From NCBI GenBank assembly GCA_029945425.1, contig JAQSDV010000002.1, positions 124,001 to 188,000 of the forward strand: a DNA stretch of 64,000 bases. Reading direction: 5' to 3'. The notes beneath the pieces were generated by a model that did no database searches, was not told where the DNA came from, and worked only from the letters and a program-made list of their open reading frames with translations. Position 1 is the stretch's first letter; each line of letters begins with the position of its first letter. The position numbers were made by a program, and so were the translations under genes. This document shows, piece after piece, positions 43,296 through 52,172 of the stretch. Source of the DNA: a bacterium. Lineage in GTDB: Bacteria; Pseudomonadota; Alphaproteobacteria; Micavibrionales; UBA2020.

Positions 43296-43322
43296 GGATA
43301 CCCCATTGTTGAACGGGTATCC
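43296..43322. other. Stem-loop in the gap between the two FAD/NAD(P) genes
   Basis: GGATACCC (43296-43303) pairs with GGGTATCC (43315-43322) around an 11-base loop. A second small palindrome, TTGTTGC-GGC-GCAACAA (43343-43359), follows. Neither has a T-run, so I do not call a terminator. The gap of 263 bases otherwise holds no gene. Confidence 0.55.
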
Positions 43323-43365
43323 AAATAGTTCAAGGATTTAGCTTGTTGCGGCGCAACAATCGAGA

Positions 43366-45069
43366 TTATCGAGTGGGTTGGGCGAGTTTCTGCGTCTTCA
43401 TGTAGGGAGTGCTGACCGTCGGGCCGTCGCCACGCAGACGGAATTCGTTCGTCATGGCTTCGTATTTTTGATCCAGCACCATCTTCACTTCCGACGAAAT
43501 CGTCATCGCGCCCAGCGCATTCGGCCCCAGCTTGCCGCCCGAAATATGCGGGGCGTGCGGATAGGCGTAGGCGGTCGTCATCATATGTCCCGCAACCGGC
43601 ACACCGATCACGGTGATGCAATTGGAAGGGTTGCCTTGCGCATCCAGCAGCGAGAAATCCGTGCCCACCGCGATGCCGGATTTCGTCCAGTGCGCCTGCG
43701 CCTTGCCTTCCTGCAGCAGGTCGAGCCACAGCGGGTCGCTGATCTGTTCGGGGGGTATCGCATAGTTGCTGGTGTTCCCCATGGCGGAAAAGACGTAATC
43801 GAAATGCGCTTCTTCGGGACGGTTTTCGGATGCGTTGAACTGCATCTTGACCATCGACACATCGCCGTCAGCGGGGTTGTAGGTTGCTTTCAACCCGCCA
43901 TTGTCGCCCGCGCTGATATCCTTGATCGCGCCCATTTCCACCTTGATCTGGCCGCTTTCGATGCCGTGGCGGACGGTGAGGCCAGTGTTCGGCGTCACGC
44001 CGACGCGCGACGATGTAATGAGCGCTTCATGGTCGGCGAACAGCGCCGCGAGATCTTTTTTCGGGAATTTCGCGCAGACATCGGGCACAAAGCGTTCCCA
44101 GTAAATCAGGATTTCGGGCGAGCTGTAACCCTGCGACCGCAGCTCGTTGAATTCTTTCACGACAGCGCGCACCAGCTCCGCGGTCGTTTCTGCCTCCAGA
44201 AATTTCGGGGGCGACTTGGCGATATCAAGCTTGTCGACCGATCGTGCTTCGCCACGCATCGCCTCGTTGGCGAGATATTCATCGGGCGGCGTGTCTTCAT
44301 AGGTTTTGTGCATCAGGCCGCGGCGCGACATCATGGTGATTTCGCCCTTGTAGCCTGAATTGATCATGCGCGCGGCGATATCCATGGCGGTCAGGCCGGT
44401 GCCGATGATAAGCGTTTTCGCATCGGCTTCCTTGCATACTTCGTCATAGAAAGGGTTGGCCTTTGCCGCATAGGGCTGGTCCATGAAACGCGGATGGTCG
44501 GCGACGGCCTTGGCAAAACGCGGCGCGGCTGCTTCCTGAAATCCGGTCGCGAGGATGGTGTGGCAGGATTGAACGCTTGATCCGTCGCTGAACTGTACCA
44601 TCGTGCCGCCGCCCGGCAATTCTTCCAGCTTGGTCGCCTTGCGCAGCGCAACCTCGACCTCCGCCTTGATGCCGACTTTTTGCTTCGCGAGTTCCAGCAT
44701 ATCGCAGATGTACTGGCTTACCAGCTGGCGCGAGGGGTTGATAAGGTGGTCGAGCGCGTCGGGATTGCTCTCGGCCTTTTGCTGGATGTATTGAACGAAA
44801 CTGGGGAAACCGGCGGGAGGCTCGTTGCCGGGGAACATATCCATGCTCATTGCGCCGGCATTGAGGTTGTGTTTCTTGTAATCCGCGCCTGTGCTGTAGG
44901 CGACGCCGCCATGCATCTGTTCCTGATGCCGCTCGACCATCAGGATCTTGACGGGTTTGGTGATGGTGGGATCTTCCGCAATCCGGAGCAATGTATGCGT
45001 CAGCATGGTGGTGCCGGCAAAGCCGCTGCCGACGATAACGATAGGTCTGGTCGTGTCTTGATCCGCCAT
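43366..45069 (-). CDS. FAD/NAD(P)-binding protein, paralogue 2
   Basis: This 567-residue protein is the paralogue of the gene at 41.4-43.1 kb; the two align along their whole length (for example IVIVGSGFAGTTMLTHTLLRI, ILATGFQEAAAPRFA, LIIGTGLTAMDIAARMI, MSRRGLMH and a C-terminal GKLGPNALGAMTISSEV). Both dinucleotide motifs are intact. The two are separately transcribed candidates, with a 263-base gap between. The function is unknown; tandem duplication is likely. Confidence 0.88.
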   Translation of the reverse strand: MADQDTTRPIVIVGSGFAGTTMLTHTLLRIAEDPTITKPVKILMVERHQEQMHGGVAYSTGADYKKHNLNAGAMSMDMFPGNEPPAGFPSFVQYIQQKAESNPDALDHLINPSRQLVSQYICDMLELAKQKVGIKAEVEVALRKATKLEELPGGGTMVQFSDGSSVQSCHTILATGFQEAAAPRFAKAVADHPRFMDQPYAAKANPFYDEVCKEADAKTLIIGTGLTAMDIAARMINSGYKGEITMMSRRGLMHKTYEDTPPDEYLANEAMRGEARSVDKLDIAKSPPKFLEAETTAELVRAVVKEFNELRSQGYSSPEILIYWERFVPDVCAKFPKKDLAALFADHEALITSSRVGVTPNTGLTVRHGIESGQIKVEMGAIKDISAGDNGGLKATYNPADGDVSMVKMQFNASENRPEEAHFDYVFSAMGNTSNYAIPPEQISDPLWLDLLQEGKAQAHWTKSGIAVGTDFSLLDAQGNPSNCITVIGVPVAGHMMTTAYAYPHAPHISGGKLGPNALGAMTISSEVKMVLDQKYEAMTNEFRLRGDGPTVSTPYMKTQKLAQPTR

Positions 45070-45177
45070 AATTCCCCACAGATGAAAATCCGAGTCTCTG
45101 CGGATTATGGTATCAACTATGTTTTGACAAATGATTAAGGCCGCGAGCGCGGCTTATTTCGCTGCAAATACAGGTAG

Positions 45178-46323
45178 TTAGGGACGGGGGCCTTTGGGCG
45201 CTATGGCGGGCGGGGTGCCGTATTTCGGGCGCGCGATGCGGTAGCTGTCGATAAAGGTGCCGATCGCGTTCGGCACGGCGGGGGCGGGGGTCTGCACGAT
45301 CATGTTCTGCAGCGTTTTCGCGCCTTCTTCGCTGCTGTCGATCTTTTTGAACAGTTCCAGCGCCTGCGTCACGCGGGACTGGAACAGCGCTTCGTTCGAA
45401 TTGAAATCGCCTTTGCCCTTGTTCATCAGGTCGTAGAGGCCTTCCGCATGCAGCACATAGGTCGTGATGCGGCATTGCGTCAGGAAGTTATCGTATTCCG
45501 TCGTATTTACATGGTAGGCGCGCAGCTGGCGCAGCGTGCTTTCGGCAAGGCGCAGCGCGTTGTCGGCATCGTCGATCAACCCGCCATAGCCCATCGCCGC
45601 GTATTTCTCGCAATATTCCTTCAAGTAGTCTTTTGCCTGTTCGACCTGATCAACGAAACGGTCCAGCAGCGCCATCGCGCGCGTGCCGTTCAGACTGGTC
45701 TGGAAATCGTCGCGATGCGCGGCGGCGGTGAAGTTATCCAGCAGGAAATGTGTGTTCGGCAGCTTGCTCTGCGGGCCGTTATTGTCGAATTCATCCTCGG
45801 GGCGCAGCACATGGGTGTTCGCGTTATCGACATCCGATTGATAAAAATTGCAGCCGAGCGGCAGCACGCGCGGATTGGGGCGGGCATGCGGCGTGCCCTT
45901 GGTGTCGTAAACGTATCCCTCACGCTCCGCAAAGGCGCGGTAATGGAGATAACCCAGCACAGGCGCATCGGGGTACAGCGCCTCGTAAACCGGCTTTTCC
46001 TTGTGGTCTTTTTCAAGGTTGCCCAGCATCGTCACCGCGTCGCGGAAATTCATTTTCGATTTCAGCACCTGGCTGCCGGTCGTGGATTTGCGTTTCCAGG
46101 GGTGGAAGCTGTCCTCCGTCACCGTCACAACCTTGGTGACCGTCCATGTTTTTTTGGCGGGGTCGTCCAGATGCGCTTCGTAATGCGTATGGAGGCTGCC
46201 GCCCACATGGGTCTTCAGGTTGAAAGTTTCGGTCGTGCAGAAGTTGCCGAACAGGGGATGCAGCACCCGGTTATCGGGCAGCTGCGGGTGGTTTTCCAAA
46301 TTGTCTTTCGGGGGCGCTGTCAT
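45178..46323 (-). CDS. Orphan protein of unknown function (381 aa)
   Basis: I do not recognise this 381-residue protein. It has no signal peptide or membrane segment. The N-terminal half is mixed beta with several His and Trp residues (THVGGSLHTHYEAHLDD), and the C-terminal half is helical (LLDRFVDQVEQAKDYLKEYCEKYAAMGYGG and on). It ends with a Pro-rich tail. The gene is leftward and alone, with an AT-rich gap of about 250 bases upstream that probably holds its promoter. Confidence 0.7.
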   Translation of the reverse strand: MTAPPKDNLENHPQLPDNRVLHPLFGNFCTTETFNLKTHVGGSLHTHYEAHLDDPAKKTWTVTKVVTVTEDSFHPWKRKSTTGSQVLKSKMNFRDAVTMLGNLEKDHKEKPVYEALYPDAPVLGYLHYRAFAEREGYVYDTKGTPHARPNPRVLPLGCNFYQSDVDNANTHVLRPEDEFDNNGPQSKLPNTHFLLDNFTAAAHRDDFQTSLNGTRAMALLDRFVDQVEQAKDYLKEYCEKYAAMGYGGLIDDADNALRLAESTLRQLRAYHVNTTEYDNFLTQCRITTYVLHAEGLYDLMNKGKGDFNSNEALFQSRVTQALELFKKIDSSEEGAKTLQNMIVQTPAPAVPNAIGTFIDSYRIARPKYGTPPAIAPKGPRP

Positions 46324-46577
46324 GTATGGCGGCGTCTTGTCCTTTTGGAAACTTCATATTCGGGTATATAATTGTTAACAGAACCGTTTAAGCTGGTCAA
46401 TTTCCTTGATAAAATTATAAATATCAAATACTTGGCTTTGTTAATCCTTTTCTAGCCGGTTTTGCCGTAAAATAAAATCAGGCGTCATGAGCCCCAGCGG
46501 AACCCGCCGGCGAAGCGTTTGTTTTATTGTATCAATTCAGACAAACCGGAGCGCGCCGACGAGAGGCGCGGAACATC
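46324..46577. other. AT-rich divergent gap
   Basis: This region holds no gene. It is AT-rich between 46370 and 46470 and must contain promoters for the leftward orphan gene and the rightward small-gene cluster; I see no confident -35/-10 pair. Confidence 0.45.
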
Positions 46578-46916
46578 ATGACCGACAGCATCGACAAAGC
46601 CCCCGAAATCCCCGCGCTGCCGCCCGAAGAAAAGGTGCAGGTCATCACCGTCAATTTCAAGGACGGCGCCATCATCGACAAGGTGCAGTTCGACGGCGAG
46701 GGCGGTATCCCCAAATTCCTGCGCGACATGGCCAAATTCGCCAAAAACACCAAGGTCAAATCGGTGGTCGTCCTGACCATCAACGAGGAAGAACACGTCG
46801 ACTGGGTCCATATCGCCGAAAACGAACATCACCTTGCCTTGGCGGCCCTCTGCCTTGATGATATCAAGGATGACCTGAAAGCCAAGATTTTCAGGGATGA
46901 CGAGGAAGAAGAATAG
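46578..46916 (+). CDS. Small acidic protein of unknown function
   Basis: This 112-residue protein starts at ATG 46578 (MTDSIDKAPEIPALPPEE) with GAGAGGCGCGG upstream; the open frame goes further but the extra residues look untranslated. It is acidic, ends in DDEEEE and has a compact mixed core (VQVITVNFKDGAIIDKVQF, SVVVLTINEEEHVDWVHI). No family is recognised. It leads a run of four small rightward genes. Confidence 0.72.
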   Translation: MTDSIDKAPEIPALPPEEKVQVITVNFKDGAIIDKVQFDGEGGIPKFLRDMAKFAKNTKVKSVVVLTINEEEHVDWVHIAENEHHLALAALCLDDIKDDLKAKIFRDDEEEE

Positions 46917-46927
46917 GAATTCAAAAA

Positions 46928-47134
46928 ATGACCGAATTAAAAATCGACCGCGAAACGATGGCGAGGCTGTCGAAATCGCTGGCGTTTATCATCAGCCCGA
47001 CCGACCCCACTGTTGTCGCATTGAAAACGGCGGCGGAGACAGGAACGGATAGCGACATCAAGCGCGCGCGCCAGTTGTTCATGAAGCTGAAACCCGGCCA
47101 CCGTTCCGCCGCGCTGGAAATGCTGAAGGCATGA
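46928..47134 (+). CDS. Small helical protein of unknown function
   Basis: This 68-residue protein is all-helical by appearance (DRETMARLSKSLAFII, DIKRARQLFMKLKPGHRSAALEMLKA). It starts 12 bases after the previous gene and its TGA overlaps the ATG of the next (47131-47134), so it is translated in a coupled unit. I do not recognise it. Confidence 0.7.
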   Translation: MTELKIDRETMARLSKSLAFIISPTDPTVVALKTAAETGTDSDIKRARQLFMKLKPGHRSAALEMLKA

Positions 47135-47538
47135 CGCCCGCGCTGGAGCGTCGCCTGCTGCAGGCCGCCATTGCCATCGGCGGCTGCGTGCCCGTTTTTA
47201 CGGGTGGCGCTGGTATGATTTTCGGCATGGATATTCTGGCGGGGCAGGGTGATGTTTCTATCGACAGCCATTTCCGCTATCTGTCCGGCCTGCTCTTCGG
47301 TATCGGCATCGCCTTCTGGTACGCAATCCCCACCATCGAAACGCGCACGCAATATGTGCGGCTGCTGTGTTTGCCTATCGTGATCGGCGGCTTTGCGCGG
47401 CTGGGGGCTGCGCTGTTTGTGGGGGTGCCGAAAAACGGCATGATCCTCGCGATTGTAATGGAGCTGGTGGTCACGCCCGCGCTCTGCCTCTGGCAGTCGC
47501 GCGTGGCGAAGTTATATGCGGAGAAAAAACATGTCTGA
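47131..47538 (+). CDS. DUF4345-like integral membrane protein
   Basis: This 135-residue protein has about four hydrophobic segments (AAIAIGGCVPVFTGGAGMIFG, YLSGLLFGIGIAFWYAI, LLCLPIVIGGFARLGAALFVG, IVMELVVTPALCLW). The plan, with SHFRYLSGLLFGIGIAF, fits the DUF4345 family. The function of the family is not known. Its ATG overlaps the stop of the preceding gene, and its end overlaps the next gene by 8 bases. Confidence 0.8.
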   Translation: MTPALERRLLQAAIAIGGCVPVFTGGAGMIFGMDILAGQGDVSIDSHFRYLSGLLFGIGIAFWYAIPTIETRTQYVRLLCLPIVIGGFARLGAALFVGVPKNGMILAIVMELVVTPALCLWQSRVAKLYAEKKHV

Positions 47539-47719
47539 TGAATTCATCGTGCGGGTGATCTACAAATCCGAAAATGTCGAAATCCACGAATACAAAAACA
47601 AACAAAAGGCGCTGGCCGCCCGCGACAAATTCCGCAAGCTGGAAACGGTCGCAACCGCCAAGCTGATCGGCGCGGCCGATATCGGGATGCCCGATTTTGA
47701 CGGGGATGACGAGGACTAG
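47531..47719 (+). CDS. Small protein of unknown function
   Basis: This 62-residue protein starts at ATG 47531 with GGAG 7 bases upstream, inside the end of the preceding gene. It is charged (IYKSENVEIHEYKNKQKALAARDKF) and ends in DFDGDDED. It closes the four-gene cluster and is convergent with the lone receiver gene, the stops overlapping by 4 bases. I do not recognise it. Confidence 0.7.
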   Translation: MSDEFIVRVIYKSENVEIHEYKNKQKALAARDKFRKLETVATAKLIGAADIGMPDFDGDDED

Positions 47720-48084
47720 GCCTTCGCCTTGCGGACGCTATCCAGCAGTTCCTTCAGGTTCGCGACCGAGATCGGCTTGACCAGATGGTGGTCGAAACCG
47801 GCTTCCTTGGATTTCTGGCGGTGCTGTTCTTCGCCCCAGCCGGTCTGCGCGGCGATGACGGTGTGGGCAAGGGCGGGGTTTTCGCGCATTTTCTGGCAGG
47901 TCTCATAGCCCGTCATGCCCGGCAGGCTGATATCCATCAGGACGAGGGTGGGCTGGTATTCCGGCGCGACATCAAGCGCCTCCTGACCCGTATGGGCGAG
48001 CTTGTAGTCCTGCCCCAGCATCTCCACCAGCCAGCCGAGCGTCATTGCGGAATCCTTGTCGTCATCGACGATCAGGATGTTCAT
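47716..48084 (-). CDS. Single-domain response regulator (receiver)
   Basis: This receiver of about 122 residues has the phosphoacceptor Asp51 (LVLMDISLPGMTGYE), the acidic pair in LIVDDDKDSA, Thr81 (AAQTGWG) and Lys103 (HHLVKPI). There is no output domain, so it works as a single-domain regulator, like those in two-component relays. The start is uncertain: ATG 48084 matches family starts, but an in-frame GTG at 48114 (VTTEAATPER) is also possible. No kinase is in the window. Confidence 0.9.
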   Translation of the reverse strand: MNILIVDDDKDSAMTLGWLVEMLGQDYKLAHTGQEALDVAPEYQPTLVLMDISLPGMTGYETCQKMRENPALAHTVIAAQTGWGEEQHRQKSKEAGFDHHLVKPISVANLKELLDSVRKAKA

Positions 48085-48297
48085 GCGCTCCGGGGTGGCG
48101 GCTTCGGTTGTCACTTGGCTGCAAATCCTTCCCTGTACAGGAATTATGATCTGGATATGGCGAACTCTAGTATAACGCCACATTCGTTCATAAAGTTCCT
48201 TTATTGAAACTTAACAAAATATTAACACAAGGTCGATACTATAGAATAAGGACAGAATTCCTATTCAGCTGCCAGAAAGGTAAGCGCAAAACAAGCT

Positions 48298-48984
48298 ATG
48301 TCGGTCAACACCACCAATCCTGCTGTTGCTGCTTTCCAGGCCAAGTACAAGTACAAGGTCGGCGGAAGCTATGACATCACGCTCAGCAAGATCGGCGGCG
48401 CCATTTCCGATGCAATGCAATTCGGCTTCCTGAAAACCGCGCGCGTCAAGGAAGTGGGGCTGCTGAACGCGCTCAAATCCTCCGCGCTCAGCGATGGCGA
48501 AAAGAACAAGGCGTCGGCCGAGGCCAAGCTGGCCTTTACCCGCGACGCGTACCGCCTCTACAAAAACGAACGCAATTCGGACGATACCAAGATGACCGCG
48601 AAGCAGAGCGTGCGCGCTCTGTCCTATAGCGTGAAGGAGCTGGCCTCCGCCACCGCAGACTACGTTAAGGCGTATAATGACGGCGCGATCACCGCGACCG
48701 AAAAGGCCAAGTTCATTTCAGAAGCGCGCCTGATCCTCAACAACGCAAAGACCTTTACGGTCGTCCTGAAGCCCGAGCTGCGCAAGGAAGGCGAATATTT
48801 CAGCCTCGAGCTGCTGAAGGCAAAACAGTACATCGAGCAAATCACCGCCAGCATTGCGGCATTGCAGGCGCCGCCGGTCCAGAATGCTGCCGCGCCCGCA
48901 GCCGATGCCGCAGATACCGCGGGCGACCCCTCCGATGTCGTCCCCGTGTCGGACGAAGGCCAGACGCTGGATATCGAAGCCTGA
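48298..48984 (+). CDS. Orphan helical protein of unknown function (228 aa)
   Basis: I do not recognise this 228-residue protein. It is Lys/Ala-rich and helical, without a signal peptide, and has an acidic Ala/Asp/Pro tail. No close Shine-Dalgarno lies before ATG 48298; an AAGG is about 15 bases upstream. The A+T-rich gap before it (48190-48290) could hold a promoter. Confidence 0.68.
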   Translation: MSVNTTNPAVAAFQAKYKYKVGGSYDITLSKIGGAISDAMQFGFLKTARVKEVGLLNALKSSALSDGEKNKASAEAKLAFTRDAYRLYKNERNSDDTKMTAKQSVRALSYSVKELASATADYVKAYNDGAITATEKAKFISEARLILNNAKTFTVVLKPELRKEGEYFSLELLKAKQYIEQITASIAALQAPPVQNAAAPAADAADTAGDPSDVVPVSDEGQTLDIEA

Positions 48985-49085
48985 TATTGCGTCATTTATC
49001 CCCGATAATTAAGTAATATTATAACTCTCGACACCGTAAATCTTTGCATATATTATTTTCCAACATTCACACTTCAGGTTGGAAA

Positions 49086-50411
49086 ATGACGGGCAAGAAA
49101 CCGGCATCAAAACTGCGCAAAGGGCTGACGGCGATCTTCATGACCGCCGTCCTGGGCGGTACATTGTTGATGGGCCAGTCACGGCCGATTGCGCAGAACG
49201 ACAACCTGCCCGCGCCCGTGCCTGTCACGCAAACCATCCAGAGCCAGCCCGCCGTCGTGCCGCAAGTGGTCGAGGCGCCTTATGCCCATAGCGGAGAAGT
49301 TGCGCCGTACCAGTCCCGCGCGTTGACAGCGGGCGAGCGCGAGGCGGTGACCAAAATTTTCGGCGGCCAGCTGAATCCCGACAGCATCCGCGTGCATTTT
49401 TTCAAGGACGAACGGCCGAATTTGCGCTCGGGCGTTATTGGCGAAAATACGCGCGATATTGAATTCTATGGCGAGAAAAATGCCTCCGCCGATTTCAGCC
49501 GCGACAAGGGCAGCAATTTCGGGTCGTTCGTCTACGAACTGACGCGCCTGTGGCAGAACAGCACCGAAGGAAAATTCACGAAGGGCGATAACGCCGCGTC
49601 AAACTACAAGCTGGACGACGACACGTCCTTCGTCGATTACGGCCAGAAGCAGCAGGCGAAGATGATGGAGGATTACGCGCGCCGCTTCCTCCATCCCGAC
49701 CGGAAATCGTTCTGGCGCGAAGGCCAGCCTGACAACAGCGAAACAGACCCGCAGCTGGAGGCGACGGTGGAAGAACAATTCCCCGAAGCTGCCGCCGCGC
49801 GCGAAGCATTTGCGGATGTTGACATACGCAAGCTGACCGAAGGCGAGGCGCGGATCCTGAAAGGGATATTCGGCGAAACGATCAACATCGACACCATCCG
49901 CGCCAACATGCACCCGCAAGGCTATGACGATATCGTCGGCTCGGTCGACTCCGGCAAGCTCGAGGCGGATTTCTGGGGCCCCGAAAACAGCTCGAAGGAT
50001 TTCTCGACGGAGAAAAACGCCTATAAGTTCGGCACCTTCGTCCATGAACTGACGCATGTCTGGCAAAACCAGACCGAACGCAAATACACGAACGAGAGCG
50101 CGCCGGTTGCCAAGGACAAATACACCTATACCGTGTCATCGAAATCCAAATTCGAGGATTACCGCGTCGAGCAGCAGGCCGCGATCATCGAGGATTATGC
50201 GCGCCGCTTCCTGCACCCGTCGAAATCATTCACCTATCTGGACGCCGCCTATAAAGATGCGGAATCCATGAGCCCGCTGCTGAAAAAGATCGTCGAGACG
50301 GCATTCCCGAGCGCAAAAACGCTCCGCGAGGCATACGAACTTGAAACCGCGCCGCGCAGCAGCCCCGTGCCGGTTGCTTCATACAAGCCCGCCAAACTGT
50401 ATATCGGCTAA
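49086..50411 (+). CDS. Tandem-repeat protein with one intact and one broken HExxH copy
   Basis: This 441-residue exported or anchored protein has a hydrophobic N-terminus (TAIFMTAVLGGTLLMG), a Pro/Gln linker, then two repeats of about 160 residues (about 80-240 and 250-410). They share EAxxKxIFGxxxxxDxIR, EFYG/DFWG, FGSFV/FGTFV and EDYARRFLHP. The second has HELTHVWQNQ at 320-329 (nt 50043-50072), followed by an EDY helix; the first has YELTRLWQNS at 150-159, so the motif is lost. It looks like a zinc-peptidase-type fold in which one copy remains competent. Family not recognised. Confidence 0.8.
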   Translation: MTGKKPASKLRKGLTAIFMTAVLGGTLLMGQSRPIAQNDNLPAPVPVTQTIQSQPAVVPQVVEAPYAHSGEVAPYQSRALTAGEREAVTKIFGGQLNPDSIRVHFFKDERPNLRSGVIGENTRDIEFYGEKNASADFSRDKGSNFGSFVYELTRLWQNSTEGKFTKGDNAASNYKLDDDTSFVDYGQKQQAKMMEDYARRFLHPDRKSFWREGQPDNSETDPQLEATVEEQFPEAAAAREAFADVDIRKLTEGEARILKGIFGETINIDTIRANMHPQGYDDIVGSVDSGKLEADFWGPENSSKDFSTEKNAYKFGTFVHELTHVWQNQTERKYTNESAPVAKDKYTYTVSSKSKFEDYRVEQQAAIIEDYARRFLHPSKSFTYLDAAYKDAESMSPLLKKIVETAFPSAKTLREAYELETAPRSSPVPVASYKPAKLYIG

Positions 50412-50479
50412 AACCCCCTTGTTTGGAAAAGAAATTTTATGCCTTCGCGGGGCAGGAAAATTTTGCTACACCTGACGCC

Positions 50480-50893
50480 ATGATCGCGCGCGCAAAAATC
50501 AAGACACTTGCCATGCTCCGCTGCCTTGTGCTGCTGGGCGTCATGCTGCGCGCGATGGTGCCTGCGGGTTTCATGCCCGCTTTCGCCTCGGCCGGCGACG
50601 AGCTGTTCCCGATGGTCATCTGCTCCGGCGTGACGGGCAATACGACTGTTTACGTGCCCGCCGACCAGTTGCCGGATCAGCCGCAGAAGCAACATGCGCC
50701 CGCCGCGCATGACGGTGCTTGCGCCTTTGCCGTGCATTTCTCGCTCGGCACCACCGCGACCCCGCCGCAACTGCCGAACATTTTTACCGACAAGACGCCG
50801 CCCGCGCCGCCCGCCAACGTTGCGCGGAACGAGCAGCGTGATCCCAAATCCTACCTGTCCCAAGGCCCGCCCGTAACGCTGAAATTCCGCTAG
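50480..50893 (+). CDS. DUF2946-like exported protein
   Basis: This 137-residue protein has a hydrophobic N-terminus (MLRCLVLLGVMLRAMVPAGFMPAF) with the typical start RAMVPAGFMP and a following MVICSGV segment, as in DUF2946 proteins. A DGACAF pair with Cys follows later. DUF2946 genes are often found beside copper-handling genes. I took ATG 50480; an in-frame TTG at 50423 would add 19 residues. Next to it lie a Cys/His-rich membrane protein and a SCO protein. Confidence 0.72.
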   Translation: MIARAKIKTLAMLRCLVLLGVMLRAMVPAGFMPAFASAGDELFPMVICSGVTGNTTVYVPADQLPDQPQKQHAPAAHDGACAFAVHFSLGTTATPPQLPNIFTDKTPPAPPANVARNEQRDPKSYLSQGPPVTLKFR

Positions 50894-50931
50894 AATTTCC
50901 CGTTTCACTTGCGACCAAGGATAATCCCCCT

Positions 50932-51447
50932 ATGTCACACCAGCACGCGGCGCATGGCGATCATGCGCTGAAAAACGCGGCGTCATGCGACCACCAATGC
51001 GCCGTACCCTCCAACGATAACAAAACAGATGCGCCGCCCGTCCGTGGCTTGCGCGGTTTCCTCAAAAAAGCCTTTGCCGCTGTCGGCGGCGGGGCAGGCG
51101 GAATGCTGGCCGGTCATGCGGGCTGCCTTGTGGCTCCCGTATTGCTGGCGACAGCAGGCATCACCACCGCAACCGCGGGGCTTTCCGTGCTGGCCATCGC
51201 GTTCAGCGCGGCGGCAACGGCGGGCGGCCTCTATGCATGGAAACATATGCGCGGCCATCAGGCCGGCAAATGGGAAAAACGCCTTGTCATCGGCGGCGCC
51301 ATCGCAGGGCTTGCGATATCGACCGTCATGAACCTCGGCGGGCTTCACCAACACCACCACACGCCGGAACTTCCTGCCGCCGTTATCTGCGGTTCCGGCC
51401 AGACCGCACCTTTACCCGCGCATAACCACCACAAACCGAAACTTTAA
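50932..51447 (+). CDS. Cys/His-rich small membrane protein (metal-handling candidate)
   Basis: This 171-residue protein has a Cys/His-rich N-terminus (SHQHAAHGDHALKNAASCDHQC), a hydrophobic region of about 70 residues with GHAGCLVAPVLLATAGITTATAGLSVLAIAF and a second hydrophobic helix, and a His-rich C-terminus (LHQHHHTPE, HNHHKPKL). The pattern with a Cys in the first membrane helix recalls MerC-like or related metal-transport proteins; I am unsure. It lies between a DUF2946-like gene and a SCO gene. Confidence 0.7.
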   Translation: MSHQHAAHGDHALKNAASCDHQCAVPSNDNKTDAPPVRGLRGFLKKAFAAVGGGAGGMLAGHAGCLVAPVLLATAGITTATAGLSVLAIAFSAAATAGGLYAWKHMRGHQAGKWEKRLVIGGAIAGLAISTVMNLGGLHQHHHTPELPAAVICGSGQTAPLPAHNHHKPKL

Positions 51448-51514
51448 GCAGACATACCGCCTTGCCTGTCACAGGGCAGGGCGATATCCTTGCCCCAACT
51501 TCAAGGAGAATGAC

Positions 51515-52090
51515 ATGAAAAAATTCCTGATTACTTGCGTTGCTATCGCCCTGCTGGCAGGCGCGACCTTCGCGGTTGCCGAAACCGAAAACAAGGCCAA
51601 GCCCATCGCCGGTTCGACCGTTGGCGGCGCGTTCACGCTGGTTGACGGCGCGGGCAAGCCCGTGACCGAAAAATCATGGCCGGGCAAATATAAACTGGTG
51701 TTCTTCGGCTTCACCAGCTGCCCCGAAATCTGCCCGACCACTCTGACCGCCATTGGTGGCGCGCTGGAAAAACTGGGCGCGAAGGCGGAGAAGATACAGC
51801 CACTGTTCGTCACGACCGATCCTGCACGCGATACGCCGGAAGTGGTGAAGGCCTATGTCGCCAATTTCGACCCGCGCATTGTTGGCCTGACCGGAACGCC
51901 CGAGCAATTGACAGCGGCGGAAAGCACCTACAAGGTCTATGCCGCCAAGCGCGACCTTGAAGGCAAGGATTACACGATAGACCATTCGGCCTTTGTCTAT
52001 TTCATGTCGCCCGACGATAAAATGCTGGCGATCATGAAGGGCGATGCGGGCGCGTCCGCAATTGCCGAGAAAATCGAACCCTTGCTTTAA
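51515..52090 (+). CDS. SCO1/SenC family copper chaperone protein
   Basis: This 191-residue exported protein has a signal peptide (to about residue 22) and a thioredoxin-like fold. The copper-binding motif CPEICP (Cys-x3-Cys) is in FFGFTSCPEICPTTL, and the third ligand His is in YTIDHSAFVYFM. It fits SCO proteins, which deliver copper to the CuA site of cytochrome oxidase or reduce its cysteines. A clean AAGGAG precedes ATG 51515. It ends the copper-related cluster. Confidence 0.93.
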   Translation: MKKFLITCVAIALLAGATFAVAETENKAKPIAGSTVGGAFTLVDGAGKPVTEKSWPGKYKLVFFGFTSCPEICPTTLTAIGGALEKLGAKAEKIQPLFVTTDPARDTPEVVKAYVANFDPRIVGLTGTPEQLTAAESTYKVYAAKRDLEGKDYTIDHSAFVYFMSPDDKMLAIMKGDAGASAIAEKIEPLL

Positions 52091-52172
52091 GGGGCAAACC
52101 TGAACAGATGGCCGTGGCCCGTTTCGGTGTCGGAGCGCGTCGCGGCCATCATGCGTCTGGCTGGGTCTTGCT

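Noticed and set aside
43343..43359. Palindrome TTGTTGC-GGC-GCAACAA as a terminator
   Set aside because: The stem is short and there is no T-run on either side, so termination is not supported.
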